Below are positions 51,245 through 60,773 of a stretch of DNA of 64,000 nt, piece by piece. A program made the translations under genes and the position numbers. Below the pieces are notes generated by a model. It was not told the origin of the DNA, ran no database searches, and worked only from the letters and a program-made list of their open reading frames with translations. Origin of the DNA: RCIO01 sp965232405 (GTDB taxonomy: Bacteria > Pseudomonadota > Alphaproteobacteria > Rhizobiales > Rhizobiaceae); NCBI GenBank assembly GCA_965232405.1, contig OZ246966.1:2480001-2544000 (forward strand), written 5' to 3'. Each line of letters opens with the position of its first letter. Position 1 is the first letter of the stretch.

Positions 51245-52053
51245 TGCTGCAAACCGCCGAAAAGATCGACAAGGAAGCGACTTCGGACACCGTTCTGTCT
51301 GTGCGCAATCTTGAGAGCTATTACGGTCCTATCGTCGCCATTCGCGGCGCCAGCCTGGAGGTACGCGAGGGCCAGATCGTCACCGTGCTTGGCGCCAACG
51401 GCGCGGGCAAGACAACCCTGCTGAAGACCATCTCCGGCGTGATGAACCCGGAAAAGGGCGAGATCTTCTACAACGGACGCAACATCGCCGGATCGGATCC
51501 GGATCAGGTCGTGCGCGCTGGCATTGTTCACGTGCCGGAGGGGCGCGAGGTCTTCCCGCTTCTCACCGTCGAAGAAAACCTTCGCATGGGCGCCTATACG
51601 CGCAACGACACGGCCGGCATCCGCGAAGACGAGGAGATGGTCTACTCCTATTTCCCGATCCTGAAGGAGCGCGCCCGTCAGGCCGCAGGCACGCTTTCGG
51701 GCGGCCAGCAGCAGATGCTCGCCATTGCGCGCGGACTGATGGCGCGACCCAGGGTCATGCTGCTTGACGAGCCAAGCCTTGGACTCTCGCCGCTGCTGGT
51801 GAAGGAGATTTTCGGCATCATTCGCCGGCTCAACAAGGAGCAGGGCGTGACGATGATGCTGGTCGAGCAGAACGCCATGGTGGCGCTCAATGTCGCCGAC
51901 TACGGTTATGTGATGGAGCTGGGGCGCATCGTCATGGCCGATGACGCACAGCGCCTCCTGCAGTCGAAGGACGTGCAGGAGTTCTATCTCGGTATCAAGG
52001 AAGAATCGCAGCGCGGCCAGAAGCGCTGGAAACAGAAGAAGACCTGGCGTTGA
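51244..52053 (+). CDS. LivF-type ABC transporter ATP-binding protein (second operon)
   Basis: ATPase of 269 residues. Walker A GANGAGKTT, classical signature LSGGQQQMLAIARGLM, Walker B VMLLDEPSLGLSP. The N-terminus carries about 15 extra residues before the ABC domain. A basic C-terminus (RGQKRWKQKKTWR) parallels that of the LivF-type protein at 15155. The acyl-CoA ligase gene follows after 49 bp. Confidence 0.94.
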   Translation: MLQTAEKIDKEATSDTVLSVRNLESYYGPIVAIRGASLEVREGQIVTVLGANGAGKTTLLKTISGVMNPEKGEIFYNGRNIAGSDPDQVVRAGIVHVPEGREVFPLLTVEENLRMGAYTRNDTAGIREDEEMVYSYFPILKERARQAAGTLSGGQQQMLAIARGLMARPRVMLLDEPSLGLSPLLVKEIFGIIRRLNKEQGVTMMLVEQNAMVALNVADYGYVMELGRIVMADDAQRLLQSKDVQEFYLGIKEESQRGQKRWKQKKTWR

Positions 52054-52102
52054 GACAACAGCGTCGGCATCTGGGAACGCCGGCATTTGTGAGGAGCACG
52101 CA

Positions 52103-53995
52103 ATGACGATCGCGGAGAAACTGCCTCCACAGCAGACGTTGAACGGGCACAGCTTCAATGCCGAAGTTGGCGGAACCGGTCCGTTCTATTTCGACGGTTG
52201 CGACACGCTGCCGAAGCTGTTTCGACAGAATTGCGAGAAGTATGGCGAGAAGATCGCGCACCGCGAGAAGGACCTCGGTATCTGGCTCGCCTATTCGTGG
52301 ACCGATTTCTACGAACACGCACGGCTGATCGGGTTAGGCCTTCTGTCCCTCGGGCTGAAGCGCGGCGAGGTGATCTCCATCCTGTCAGACGACAACAAGG
52401 AATGGATTTACACCGATCTTGGCGTGCAGTGCGTCGGCGGCATCGTTTCGGGCGTCTACGCGACCGATTCCGCCTCGCAGCTCAAATATCTGGTCAACGA
52501 TTCCGACAGCCGCTTCCTGTTTGTCGAGAATGACGAGCAACTCGACAAGTTCCTTTCGGTGCGTGACGAGATGCCAGGCCTCACCAAGGTCATCGTCTAC
52601 GACCGTGACGGGCTGCATGCCTTCAAGGACGATCAGGTCATCTTCATCGACGATTTGTACCGGCTGGGGCGCGAATATCTGAAGGAGAACCCGAAGCGGT
52701 TCGAGGAAGAGATCGCCAGTTCCACGCCCGGCGAGACGGCCATCCTCGTCTATACATCCGGCACCACGGGCCCGCCCAAGGGCGCGATGATCAGCCAGTC
52801 AAACATCATTGCCTCCATCATCGGCTCGTCGCTGACGCTGCCAGTGGGTGAGACCGACGAGCAAGTCTGCTTTCTGCCGCTGTGCCACATTCTGGAGCGC
52901 CTGATCTCGGTCTTCGTGCCCGTTGGCCACGGCTCCATCGTGAACTTCGCCGAGAGCCCGGAAACCGTGTTCGACAATGTGCGCGAAGTCAGCCCGCATG
53001 TCTTCACCGCGGTTCCGCGGGTCTGGGAGAAGGTCTATTCGCGCGTCTCCATCATGGCCGAGGAGGCGACGCCTATCGGAAAATGGGCATACCGGCGCGC
53101 CATCGCGACGGGAATGAAGCGCAGCGCGGCGCTCGACAATGGCGAACCGGTGCCGTTTTTCACGCAGCTTGCCTACAAGTTCTGGGACTTTACGGTTTTG
53201 CATGGCATGCGCAGGCTGCTCGGCTTCGACCGGCTGCGGCGCGGCACCACGGGTGCGGCCCCGATCTCTCCCGATCTGCTGAAATGGTACAAGGCCGTCG
53301 GCATTTCCGTGCTTGAAGGTTACGGCATGACCGAAAGCTCGGGCGTGATTTCGGTCAATCTGGTCGACGACAACAAGACGGGCAGTATCGGCAAGGTCGT
53401 GCCCGGCGGTGAAGTGCGGTTCGGTCCGGACGGCGAAATCCAGTATCGCGGGCCGAACGTCTTCAAGGGTTACTGGAACAAGCCGGACAAGACCGAAGAG
53501 ACGATCACTGAAGGCGGCTGGCTTCACACCGGCGATGTCGGGCGCATCGACAATGAAGGCTATCTCTACATTACCGGCCGCGCCAAGGACATCATCATCA
53601 CCGCCGGCGGCAAGAACATCACGCCCGGCGAGATCGAGAACCGGCTCAAATTCTCGCCCTACATTTCCGATGCGGTGGTGATTGGTGACCAGCGCAAATA
53701 CCTCACCTGCCTGATCATGATCGATCAGGAAAATGTCGAGAAGTTCGCGCAGGACAAGCGCGTGCCGTTCAACAATTTCAAGTCGCTATGCGCTGCGCAG
53801 GAGGTGCGTGACCTGATTGGAGGTATCGTGGACGAGACCAACCGGGAATTTGCCCGCGTTGAGCAAATCAAGGATTTCCGCTTGATCGATGTGCTGTTGA
53901 CCCCCGAAGATGAGGAACTAACGGCCACGATGAAGCTGAAACGCAGCTTCGTGGAGAAGAAACATAAGAAGCTGATCGACGCGATGTATGGTTGA
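52103..53995 (+). CDS. AMP-forming acyl-CoA ligase (second operon)
   Basis: Long-chain acyl-CoA synthetase-like ANL enzyme, 630 residues. Phosphate loop VYTSGTTGPPKGAM, A5 motif EGYGMTESSG, and TGDVGRIDNEGYLYITGRAK followed by DIIITAGGKNITPGEIE, all intact. ATG 52103 has GAGGAG seven bases upstream; the open frame back to 51941 overlaps the ATPase gene. It lies between the LivF-type ATPase and the binding-protein gene, so uptake and CoA activation are coupled as in the first operon. Its products could feed the ACAD/kinase pathway just upstream. Confidence 0.94.
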   Translation: MTIAEKLPPQQTLNGHSFNAEVGGTGPFYFDGCDTLPKLFRQNCEKYGEKIAHREKDLGIWLAYSWTDFYEHARLIGLGLLSLGLKRGEVISILSDDNKEWIYTDLGVQCVGGIVSGVYATDSASQLKYLVNDSDSRFLFVENDEQLDKFLSVRDEMPGLTKVIVYDRDGLHAFKDDQVIFIDDLYRLGREYLKENPKRFEEEIASSTPGETAILVYTSGTTGPPKGAMISQSNIIASIIGSSLTLPVGETDEQVCFLPLCHILERLISVFVPVGHGSIVNFAESPETVFDNVREVSPHVFTAVPRVWEKVYSRVSIMAEEATPIGKWAYRRAIATGMKRSAALDNGEPVPFFTQLAYKFWDFTVLHGMRRLLGFDRLRRGTTGAAPISPDLLKWYKAVGISVLEGYGMTESSGVISVNLVDDNKTGSIGKVVPGGEVRFGPDGEIQYRGPNVFKGYWNKPDKTEETITEGGWLHTGDVGRIDNEGYLYITGRAKDIIITAGGKNITPGEIENRLKFSPYISDAVVIGDQRKYLTCLIMIDQENVEKFAQDKRVPFNNFKSLCAAQEVRDLIGGIVDETNREFARVEQIKDFRLIDVLLTPEDEELTATMKLKRSFVEKKHKKLIDAMYG

Positions 53996-54034
53996 GCGAC
54001 CAGCATTCGCAAAGTCAAACCAGGAGGAACTGAC

Positions 54035-55210
54035 ATGAAGCACATTATCGGCAAGTCGCTTCTTGCACTTGGCCTCGCGGCCGGGATGGCAGGCGCGGCA
54101 CATGCAACGCAGGGCGTTTCCGATGACGAGATCGTCATCGGCTCGAACGGCGACCTGTCCGGCATCTTTGCCGCGTTCAACGTCGGTGCGATCAAGGCCG
54201 CGCAGATGCTGTTCGACCAAGTCAACGATGCGGGTGGCATTCACGGCCGCAAAATCCGCTTCGTGGTTGAAGATCACGGGTACCAGGTGCCCAAGGCGGT
54301 CCAGAACTTCAACAAGCTGATCAACTCGGACAAGGTGTTCGCGATGATCCTGAACCTCGGAACGCCGCACAACATCGCCGGCTTTCCGCTGATGGAGGCA
54401 AAGGAAGTGGCGAATGTCGGGCCTCTGACGGCTGCACGGCAGATGCTTGAGGGCGACATCACCTACAAATATGCGGGCTTCTCGTCCTACTACGACCAGC
54501 TCCGCGCGGGTATCAACTATCTCGCCAAGGAGAAGGGTGCGGAGAAGGTGTGTGCGATGTACATTCCTTCCGACTTCGGCCTCGAAATCCAGCAGGGCGC
54601 CAAGGACGAGGCTGAAGAACTCGGACTCACCTGGGCCGACGAGACGACCCACAAGCCTGACGAGCAGGATTTTGTCGGATCGATCCAGAAGCTGCAGGCA
54701 TCGGGTTGTGACATCATCGCGACCGCTATCGGTGTGCGCCAGACGATCGTTGCCTTCGGTACCGCCAAGAAACTTGGCTGGACCGACGTGTCCTTCATCG
54801 GTTCGTCGGCCGGCTTCAACACCGCCGTCGCCAAGGTGCCCGGCGGCGTGACCGAAGGTTACTATGCGGCTGCCGGCTGGGTCGATTTCGAAGACCGTCT
54901 CGACGTGCCGGAAGTCAAGGAATGGGCTGACGCTTATCAGGCCTATTCCGGCAACCCCGCCGACACGGCAGCACAGCTCGGCTACAGCGCGGCGACCACG
55001 CTGGTGCGCGCTCTCGAGGCTGCCGGTCCGGACCTCACCTCGGAGAGCTTCCGCACAGCGATGGAAGGTCTGGCCTATGACGACGTGATCAACGATGTGC
55101 CTATCGATGTCGGCGCCGACCACCAGGGCGGCAACCTGATCGTCATCTCCAAGATCGACGGCGGAAAGTGGGTTGAGGTTTCGCGCATCGACCCGATGCA
55201 GGGCCAGTAA
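54035..55210 (+). CDS. ABC transporter substrate-binding protein (second operon)
   Basis: Periplasmic binding protein of 391 residues. Signal peptide KHIIGKSLLALGLAAGMAG, cut likely after AHA. Type I fold: VIGSNGDLSGIFAAFNVGAI, VNDAGGIHGRKIRFVVEDHG and DQLRAGINYLAKEKGAEKVC. Start ATG with CAGGAGGAACTG upstream. It is not closely similar to the binding protein at 13791, so the two transporters probably take different substrates. It ends the operon before a strong terminator. Confidence 0.94.
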   Translation: MKHIIGKSLLALGLAAGMAGAAHATQGVSDDEIVIGSNGDLSGIFAAFNVGAIKAAQMLFDQVNDAGGIHGRKIRFVVEDHGYQVPKAVQNFNKLINSDKVFAMILNLGTPHNIAGFPLMEAKEVANVGPLTAARQMLEGDITYKYAGFSSYYDQLRAGINYLAKEKGAEKVCAMYIPSDFGLEIQQGAKDEAEELGLTWADETTHKPDEQDFVGSIQKLQASGCDIIATAIGVRQTIVAFGTAKKLGWTDVSFIGSSAGFNTAVAKVPGGVTEGYYAAAGWVDFEDRLDVPEVKEWADAYQAYSGNPADTAAQLGYSAATTLVRALEAAGPDLTSESFRTAMEGLAYDDVINDVPIDVGADHQGGNLIVISKIDGGKWVEVSRIDPMQGQ

Positions 55211-55232
55211 AGACCCGGCCACCTGAAGACGA

Positions 55233-55263
55233 AGGGCCGCGCGGGAGACCGCGCGGCCCTTTT
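55233..55263 (+). terminator. Rho-independent terminator of the second Liv-type operon
   Basis: GGGCCGCGCGG / GAGA / CCGCGCGGCCC is a perfect 11-bp stem with a GNRA-like tetraloop, then TTTT. It lies 23 bp after the binding-protein stop at 55210. Confidence 0.92.
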
Positions 55264-55287
55264 GCGTTGGTGCCCGATGCAACGAAG

Positions 55288-55429
55288 TGCGTCCTTCGAG
55301 GCTCGCCTTCTAGAGGTTAGTGCCGACACGGTAGCGTCAGTCGGGGCTCGCGCCTCAGGATGAGGGAGGTCGTGCGCCCAAGCGTCCTCATGCTGAGGCG
55401 TTTTGCGAAGCGAAACCTCGCAGGACGCA
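55288..55429. repeat. Nested palindromic intergenic repeat
   Basis: Outer arms TGCGTCCTTCGAGG (55288-55301) and CCTCGCAGGACGCA (55416-55429) match as an inverted repeat in 13 of 14 positions. Inner arms CGCCTCAGGATGAGG (55351-55365) and CCTCATGCTGAGGCG (55386-55400) match in 14 of 15. The wording (CCTCAGGATGAGG, GTCCTTCGAGG) resembles palindromic repeats scattered in Rhizobiales genomes. It fills the gap between the convergent binding-protein and RND genes. Confidence 0.8.
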
Positions 55430-55454
55430 CCACGATAAAAAAACCGCGACACGG

Positions 55455-58400
55455 CTACTCCGCAGGAGCGGGGTTTTCCTTGGCTGCGGCTTCATCCAGC
55501 TCGCGGTAGAGCCGTGCTTCCTCGTGCGACTTCGGCGTGACGAAACGGCCGAGCATCAAATAGGCGACCGGGGTCAGGAACAGCGTCGATATGGTCGACA
55601 GGCCGAGGCCGCCGACAATCACCCAGCCAAGGGCAATGCGAGCCTCGGCGCCAGCGCCACTGGCCAACACCAGCGGCAGGCCGCCGATAATGGTGCAGAT
55701 CATGGTCATGACGACCGGCCTCAGGCGGATGTTGGACGCCTCTTCGATTGCCGTGCGTACATCCATCCCGCGGTCGCGAAGCTGGTTGGCGAATTCCACG
55801 ATCAGAATGCCGTTCTTGGCCATGATGCCGACAAGCATGACGAGGCCGATCTGGCTGTAGACATTGAGGCTGGTGCCGGTGAGCAGAAGCGCAAAGACCG
55901 CACACGCGAGCCCGAGCGGCACGGTCGCCATGATGATGATTGCGGAGACAAAACTCTCGAACTGGGCGGCGAGCACCAGAATGATGATGACGATGGCGAA
56001 GCCGAATATGGTCGACATGGAGCTCGACGTTTCGCCAAGCGTGGCTGCCTCGGCCAACGGGATCACGCGGGCGCCGGGTGGCAGATGCGGCTCTGCGATC
56101 TCCAGTACGCGTTCATAAGCGCTGCCGAGCGCGAAATCGTCGGCAAGGGCAGACGAGATGCTGACGGAGCGCATCTGCTGCTCACGGTTCAGCGCCGGTG
56201 GAACCGCCTGCTCTTTTAGTGTGGCAATCGTGGAAATCGGGACAAAGCGGCCATCGCCAGTCTTGAGGAAGATGTTCTCAAGGTCGGTCGGGTCGTTGAT
56301 CGGATTGGTGGTCGAAACCAGCTTCACCGCAAAGCTGCGGTCGTTGACGAACACCGTGCCGATCTGGCGGCCGTCGAGCATGGCCTGCATTGCTTCGGCG
56401 AGGCCGGCGATGTCGATACCGATTTCGGATGCACGTTCCCTGTCGATCGAAACGGACAGCTGCGGTTGCGTCGGTTCGTCGGATAGGCGCGGCTGGCGGA
56501 AGCCCGGATCGTTCTCCATGTCGGCGACAATTGCCGCCGCGGCTTGGCCCAGATCCGAGTAATTGTTGCCGACCACGGCAAACTGCAGACCATTGCCCGC
56601 GCCGCGGATGCCGAGACTGTTGGGTTGGAAAGCGAACGCCCTGACGCCGGGCACGTCGCGCACGCGATTTGAGATGTCGGCCAGGATTTCCTGCTGGGAA
56701 CGTTCGCGCTCGTCCCAGGGCTCAAGCGTCATCACTACGAAACCGCTGTTTTGCGAACCGCGTCCCGCAATCGAGAACGTGTTGCTGACCTCTCCGGTTT
56801 CGCGCAACGGCTCGATAAGCGCTTCGATCTCGCGCATGCGCTGCGCGAAATAATCGAGACTAACTCCCTGCGGCGCCGATACCCGCATGAAGGCGACGGA
56901 CCGATCCTCCTGAGGCGTGAGCTCGGAGCGAATGGTCGGAAACAGTGCGGCCGCCAGAGCGGCAAAGAGCGTGGCGACCACCAGCACGACCAGCGGCGCG
57001 TTGAGGCTTGCGGCTAGAAGGCGGCGGTAAAGGCCGGCCAGCAGACCGCCGAACGAGGCGGCCGCGCCGGTGGAGTGGTGGTTGCCCTGACCGGATGCGA
57101 GCATACGCGATGCAAGCATCGGGCACAGTGACAGCGCGACAACCGATGACAGGAAAACGGCAATAGCCAGCACGAACCCGAATTCGCGAAACAGACCGCC
57201 GGTCTGGCCCGGAAGGAAGGAGAGCGGCACGAAAACCGCGATCAGTGTCGCCGTGGTTGCGACCACTGCGAAGAAGACTTCCTTCGTGCCGAGCACGGCT
57301 GCTGCGCGCGGGCCCATGCCCTGGTTGCGGCGGCGAACAATGTTTTCAAGAACCACGATTGCGTCGTCGACGACGAGGCCGGTGGCAAGCACGAGGGCCA
57401 GCAGGGTGAGAATGTTGATCGAAAAGCCGGCAAGATAGATCGCCGCAATCGTTCCGATCAGCGCGACCGGCATGGCGAGGCCGGGGATGATGGTGGCGCG
57501 GATGTCCCAAAGGAACAGGAATATGACCAGAAGGACGACCGTGACCGAGATACCGAGCGCAATCTCGACCTCGTGTATGGCGCCGTTGATGAACGTCGCA
57601 TCGTCGCTGGTCACGCGGATCGTCATGCCCTCGGGCAGCCGCTTCTGGACCTCTTCGGCTGCTGCGCGAACGCCGGCCGAAATCTCCAGCGTGTTGGATT
57701 GTGCCTGGCGAACGATGCCAAGGCCGATGCCCGTTTGACCGTTGGCGCGTAGCTGGGTTTCGTTGATGTCTGCTCCCAGCGTAACGGTAGCAATGTCGCC
57801 CAGCCGGACCCGACGATTGATGATCAGGTTTGCGAACTCGTCCGGCGTCGTGACAGACGCTGTCGCCCGCACGATCAGGTCTTGCGTATTGCTGGTCAGC
57901 GAGCCTGCAGGTGTGTCGAACGAGACCGAGGCCAGCGCCTGACGGATATCCGCAATGGTGAGGCCGAGGCTCGCCAGCCTGGCCTGATTGATGTCGATGC
58001 GGAAAATCTTGTCGCGGTCGCCATAGACCTGCACATCCGCCACGCCCGGCACGGCAGCGAAGGTGTCGACGATCTGGTCTTCAACCAGCACCGTCATGTC
58101 CTGAATGGTCATGCGGTCGGAGGTGACCGCCAGCCGCACAACGGCGGAAGCGTCGGCATCGGCCTTGATGATACGCGGCGTTTCGATGTCGTCGGGCAAC
58201 TGGTTGGCGACCCGGCCAACGGCGTCGCGCATGTCGGACGCGGCGGTATCGAGATCGACGCCGTCGCCGAACTCCACCGTCACCCGGCTGTCGCCGAACG
58301 AGGAACTCGACGAAATCGACTTCACGCCGGATACGCGCGAAACGGCGCCTTCGAGAATGGCGGTTACTTCGCGGTCGATCGATTCGGCCGAAGCGCCATT

Positions 58401-58586
58401 GTAGTCGGCGCGCACGGTGATGACGGGACGGTCGACGTCGGGCAGTTCTCGGATTTCGACGCCGAACAGGGCTGCAAGGCCCGCAACGGCGATGAGCGTG
58501 TTGAGCACGAAGGCCAGCACCGGGCGGCGAACGAAAAGCGCTGTAATGCCGTTTTCGGCGCCCGTCCTGTTGTCACCTGCCGTCAT
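55455..58586 (-). CDS. RND-family efflux transporter permease
   Basis: Inner-membrane proton-driven efflux pump of the HAE-1/AcrB type, 1043 residues. Twelve hydrophobic segments in two halves; FVRRPVLAFVLNTLIAVAGL at the N-terminus; the helix-4 proton-relay pair in ATGLVVDDAIVVLENIVRR; two large periplasmic loops. It starts 14 bp after the adaptor gene and is translated with it. No TolC-like outer-membrane gene is in the window. Exported substrate unknown. Confidence 0.95.
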   Translation of the reverse strand: MTAGDNRTGAENGITALFVRRPVLAFVLNTLIAVAGLAALFGVEIRELPDVDRPVITVRADYNGASAESIDREVTAILEGAVSRVSGVKSISSSSSFGDSRVTVEFGDGVDLDTAASDMRDAVGRVANQLPDDIETPRIIKADADASAVVRLAVTSDRMTIQDMTVLVEDQIVDTFAAVPGVADVQVYGDRDKIFRIDINQARLASLGLTIADIRQALASVSFDTPAGSLTSNTQDLIVRATASVTTPDEFANLIINRRVRLGDIATVTLGADINETQLRANGQTGIGLGIVRQAQSNTLEISAGVRAAAEEVQKRLPEGMTIRVTSDDATFINGAIHEVEIALGISVTVVLLVIFLFLWDIRATIIPGLAMPVALIGTIAAIYLAGFSINILTLLALVLATGLVVDDAIVVLENIVRRRNQGMGPRAAAVLGTKEVFFAVVATTATLIAVFVPLSFLPGQTGGLFREFGFVLAIAVFLSSVVALSLCPMLASRMLASGQGNHHSTGAAASFGGLLAGLYRRLLAASLNAPLVVLVVATLFAALAAALFPTIRSELTPQEDRSVAFMRVSAPQGVSLDYFAQRMREIEALIEPLRETGEVSNTFSIAGRGSQNSGFVVMTLEPWDERERSQQEILADISNRVRDVPGVRAFAFQPNSLGIRGAGNGLQFAVVGNNYSDLGQAAAAIVADMENDPGFRQPRLSDEPTQPQLSVSIDRERASEIGIDIAGLAEAMQAMLDGRQIGTVFVNDRSFAVKLVSTTNPINDPTDLENIFLKTGDGRFVPISTIATLKEQAVPPALNREQQMRSVSISSALADDFALGSAYERVLEIAEPHLPPGARVIPLAEAATLGETSSSMSTIFGFAIVIIILVLAAQFESFVSAIIIMATVPLGLACAVFALLLTGTSLNVYSQIGLVMLVGIMAKNGILIVEFANQLRDRGMDVRTAIEEASNIRLRPVVMTMICTIIGGLPLVLASGAGAEARIALGWVIVGGLGLSTISTLFLTPVAYLMLGRFVTPKSHEEARLYRELDEAAAKENPAPAE

Positions 58587-58600
58587 CGCATCCGTCCCCC

Positions 58601-59779
58601 TCAGGAGCCGCGCCGGCGCTGTTCGACGGGTTCGGCCTCAGATGTTGCCGGCGGTTCCTGTCCCACGGTCCGGACCGGTTGGCCCTCGCGCACGGAGTGA
58701 ATGCCTTCCGTCACCACCATTGCGCCCGGTTCGATTTCGGCGTCGATCAGCACCGTGTCCGTGTTGCGCTGGATAATGCGGACGGGAACGCGCTGGCCGA
58801 TGCCATCATTGATCGACCAGACATAAGCGCCGTCCGATCCCCATTGGATCGAAAGCGGATTGACCGCGGTATAGACGTCGCCCGCAAAGCGCATGTTGAC
58901 GCGGAAGGACATGCCGGCACGCAGCGAGTCGTCAGGATTCTCGATCAGCGCCTGTATGTGGAGCGTGCGGCTTTGTTCATCGATCCGGTTGTCGACAGCG
59001 CCGACTTTTCCTGTGAAGACATCGCTCGGGCGGGCAATGGAAGTCGCCTCGACCGGCGCGCCAACGACGATCAGGCCCGCATAGCGCTCGGGAACCCAGA
59101 AATCGACGAGGATCTGCGACCGGTCGTCGATGGTCGCGATCTCGGTCTGCGCGGTGACGTAGTTGCCGGCGGTGACCGGCAAGATGCCCACCGTGCCGGA
59201 AATCGGCGCAACGATGGAACGGCGGTCGAGGGTCAGCCGGGCGTCGCGCAGGGCGAGCCGGGCGTTCTCGACAGCAAGCTCGGCTTCGGTCTGCTGAACG
59301 GCGGTAACAGTGTTGGACGAGCGCAGCGCCATGATGCGCTCAAGCCGGGCCTCGGCATCCTCGAGCGCGATACGCGCGCGATCGACGGCGATTTCTTCGG
59401 CTTCGCAATCGAGCCGGGCTATGGTCTGGCCAGCTGTCACGCTTGCCCCCGATGTTACGGCGACTTCCGTCAGGCGGCCGGACGCAAAGGGCGTGACCAC
59501 AACCGACTGAATGGCTTGACCTGTACCGATGGCCGTCAGACTGTCGTTGATCGTGGCGGTGGTGACGGGTTCGGCCACGACAGCCTGTTGCGGAAACCCG
59601 CCTCCGCCGCGCCGGCGCGGATCGCCTGCAGGTTGCTCCCCCGTAGCGCTCGCGAACGGAACCCAGTCAAGCCCCAGATTGGCCAGTGTGCCGGAGGCGC
59701 CAGGGAAGAATTTTGCCCACAGAACGACGGCTGCGGCAATTACCGCAAGCGATATGAGGAGCTGTTTCCAGACTGCCAT
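58601..59779 (-). CDS. RND efflux periplasmic adaptor (membrane fusion protein)
   Basis: Adaptor of 392 residues linking the RND pump to an outer-membrane channel. One N-terminal membrane anchor (LLISLAVIAAAVVLWAKFF), no lipobox. Then the biotinyl-lipoyl-like half-motifs (VVTPFASGRLTEVAVTSGAS and SIVAPISGTVGILPVTAGNY) around a helical hairpin (about 125-180), and a beta-barrel region. First gene of the pump operon; the 208 bp upstream (to 59988) hold no clear operator and no adjacent regulator gene. Confidence 0.93.
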   Translation of the reverse strand: MAVWKQLLISLAVIAAAVVLWAKFFPGASGTLANLGLDWVPFASATGEQPAGDPRRRGGGGFPQQAVVAEPVTTATINDSLTAIGTGQAIQSVVVTPFASGRLTEVAVTSGASVTAGQTIARLDCEAEEIAVDRARIALEDAEARLERIMALRSSNTVTAVQQTEAELAVENARLALRDARLTLDRRSIVAPISGTVGILPVTAGNYVTAQTEIATIDDRSQILVDFWVPERYAGLIVVGAPVEATSIARPSDVFTGKVGAVDNRIDEQSRTLHIQALIENPDDSLRAGMSFRVNMRFAGDVYTAVNPLSIQWGSDGAYVWSINDGIGQRVPVRIIQRNTDTVLIDAEIEPGAMVVTEGIHSVREGQPVRTVGQEPPATSEAEPVEQRRRGS

Positions 59780-59987
59780 TCGCGTCTCCAGATGGCACTG
59801 CGCGCTTCAAACACGGGAACGGTTGCTATTTCAGAAACCCGACTGCAAGGGCGCGAAGCATGTGGGCCAAGACACAATGCGGCGCGAATACTCGCCGGCA
59901 TCAAGTCCAGTTATGACAGTGAAATTACGGCAAGGCATCAGGGAAATCATTAAATGTCGGTAACATGGCGAGGCATAGGAACCGCGT

Positions 59988-60764
59988 CTAGACCGAAGCC
60001 GTCATCCCGCCATCGACCATCAGCAAGTGTCCGTTGACGAATGAAGAGGCGTCGGAAGCCAGGAAGATTGCAGCGCCTCCGAGCTCCTCAGGGCGGCCCC
60101 AGCGGCCGGCCGGAACGCGTTTGAAAAGCCATTCGCTGAAGGCCTCGTCCTCGACCAGTGCCGCGGTGAGATCTGTGTCGAAATAGCCGGGTGCAATTGC
60201 GTTGACCTGAAGCCCAAGCGGTCCCCATTCAGTCGCCATTGCCCGTGTCAGCATCTTTATCGCCCCCTTGGTCGCCGCATAGGGCGCGATTGACGGGCGG
60301 CCGAGTTCGGACTGGACCGAGCCGATATTGATGATCTTGCCGTGTCCGCGCCCGATCATGCGCTTTGCAACCGCCTGCGCGACATAAAAGGCGCTGTCGA
60401 CATTGGTGGCGAAGATGCGCTGCCAGTCATCGGTCGAAAACTCGACAAGAGGGCGTCGTATCTGGATGCCGGCGTTGTTGACCAGGATAGCCAGCGGGCC
60501 ATGCCTGTCCTCGATCTGCCCGATGGCCGTGTTCACCGCATTCGGGTCGGTGACATCGAAGGCCGCGGCCGCGACTGAGAGCCCGTCCTTCTCCAGTGTC
60601 GCGGCGGCGGCGGTCAGTATTGCCTCGTCGCGACCATTGAGAACAACAGTAGCACCGGCTTCCGCCAGTGCGCGCGCAATTGCCAGACCGAGACCGCGGC
60701 TTGAACCGGTGATCAGCGCAACGCGGTCGGTCAGGTCGAACAGTTCGATTGATTTGCGAGACAT
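59988..60764 (-). CDS. SDR-family oxidoreductase, gluconate 5-dehydrogenase-like
   Basis: Short-chain dehydrogenase/reductase of 258 residues. Cofactor motif TGSSRGLGLAIARAL, then VLNGRDEA, NNAG in LVNNAGIQIRRPLVEF (typical of gluconate 5-dehydrogenase and related SDRs), active site YAATKGAIK, C-terminal NGHLLMVDGGMTASV. It lies 9 bp after the creatininase-family gene and is probably in the same leftward operon with RidA. Confidence 0.9.
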   Translation of the reverse strand: MSRKSIELFDLTDRVALITGSSRGLGLAIARALAEAGATVVLNGRDEAILTAAAATLEKDGLSVAAAAFDVTDPNAVNTAIGQIEDRHGPLAILVNNAGIQIRRPLVEFSTDDWQRIFATNVDSAFYVAQAVAKRMIGRGHGKIINIGSVQSELGRPSIAPYAATKGAIKMLTRAMATEWGPLGLQVNAIAPGYFDTDLTAALVEDEAFSEWLFKRVPAGRWGRPEELGGAAIFLASDASSFVNGHLLMVDGGMTASV

Positions 60765-60773
60765 GGTTAGACC

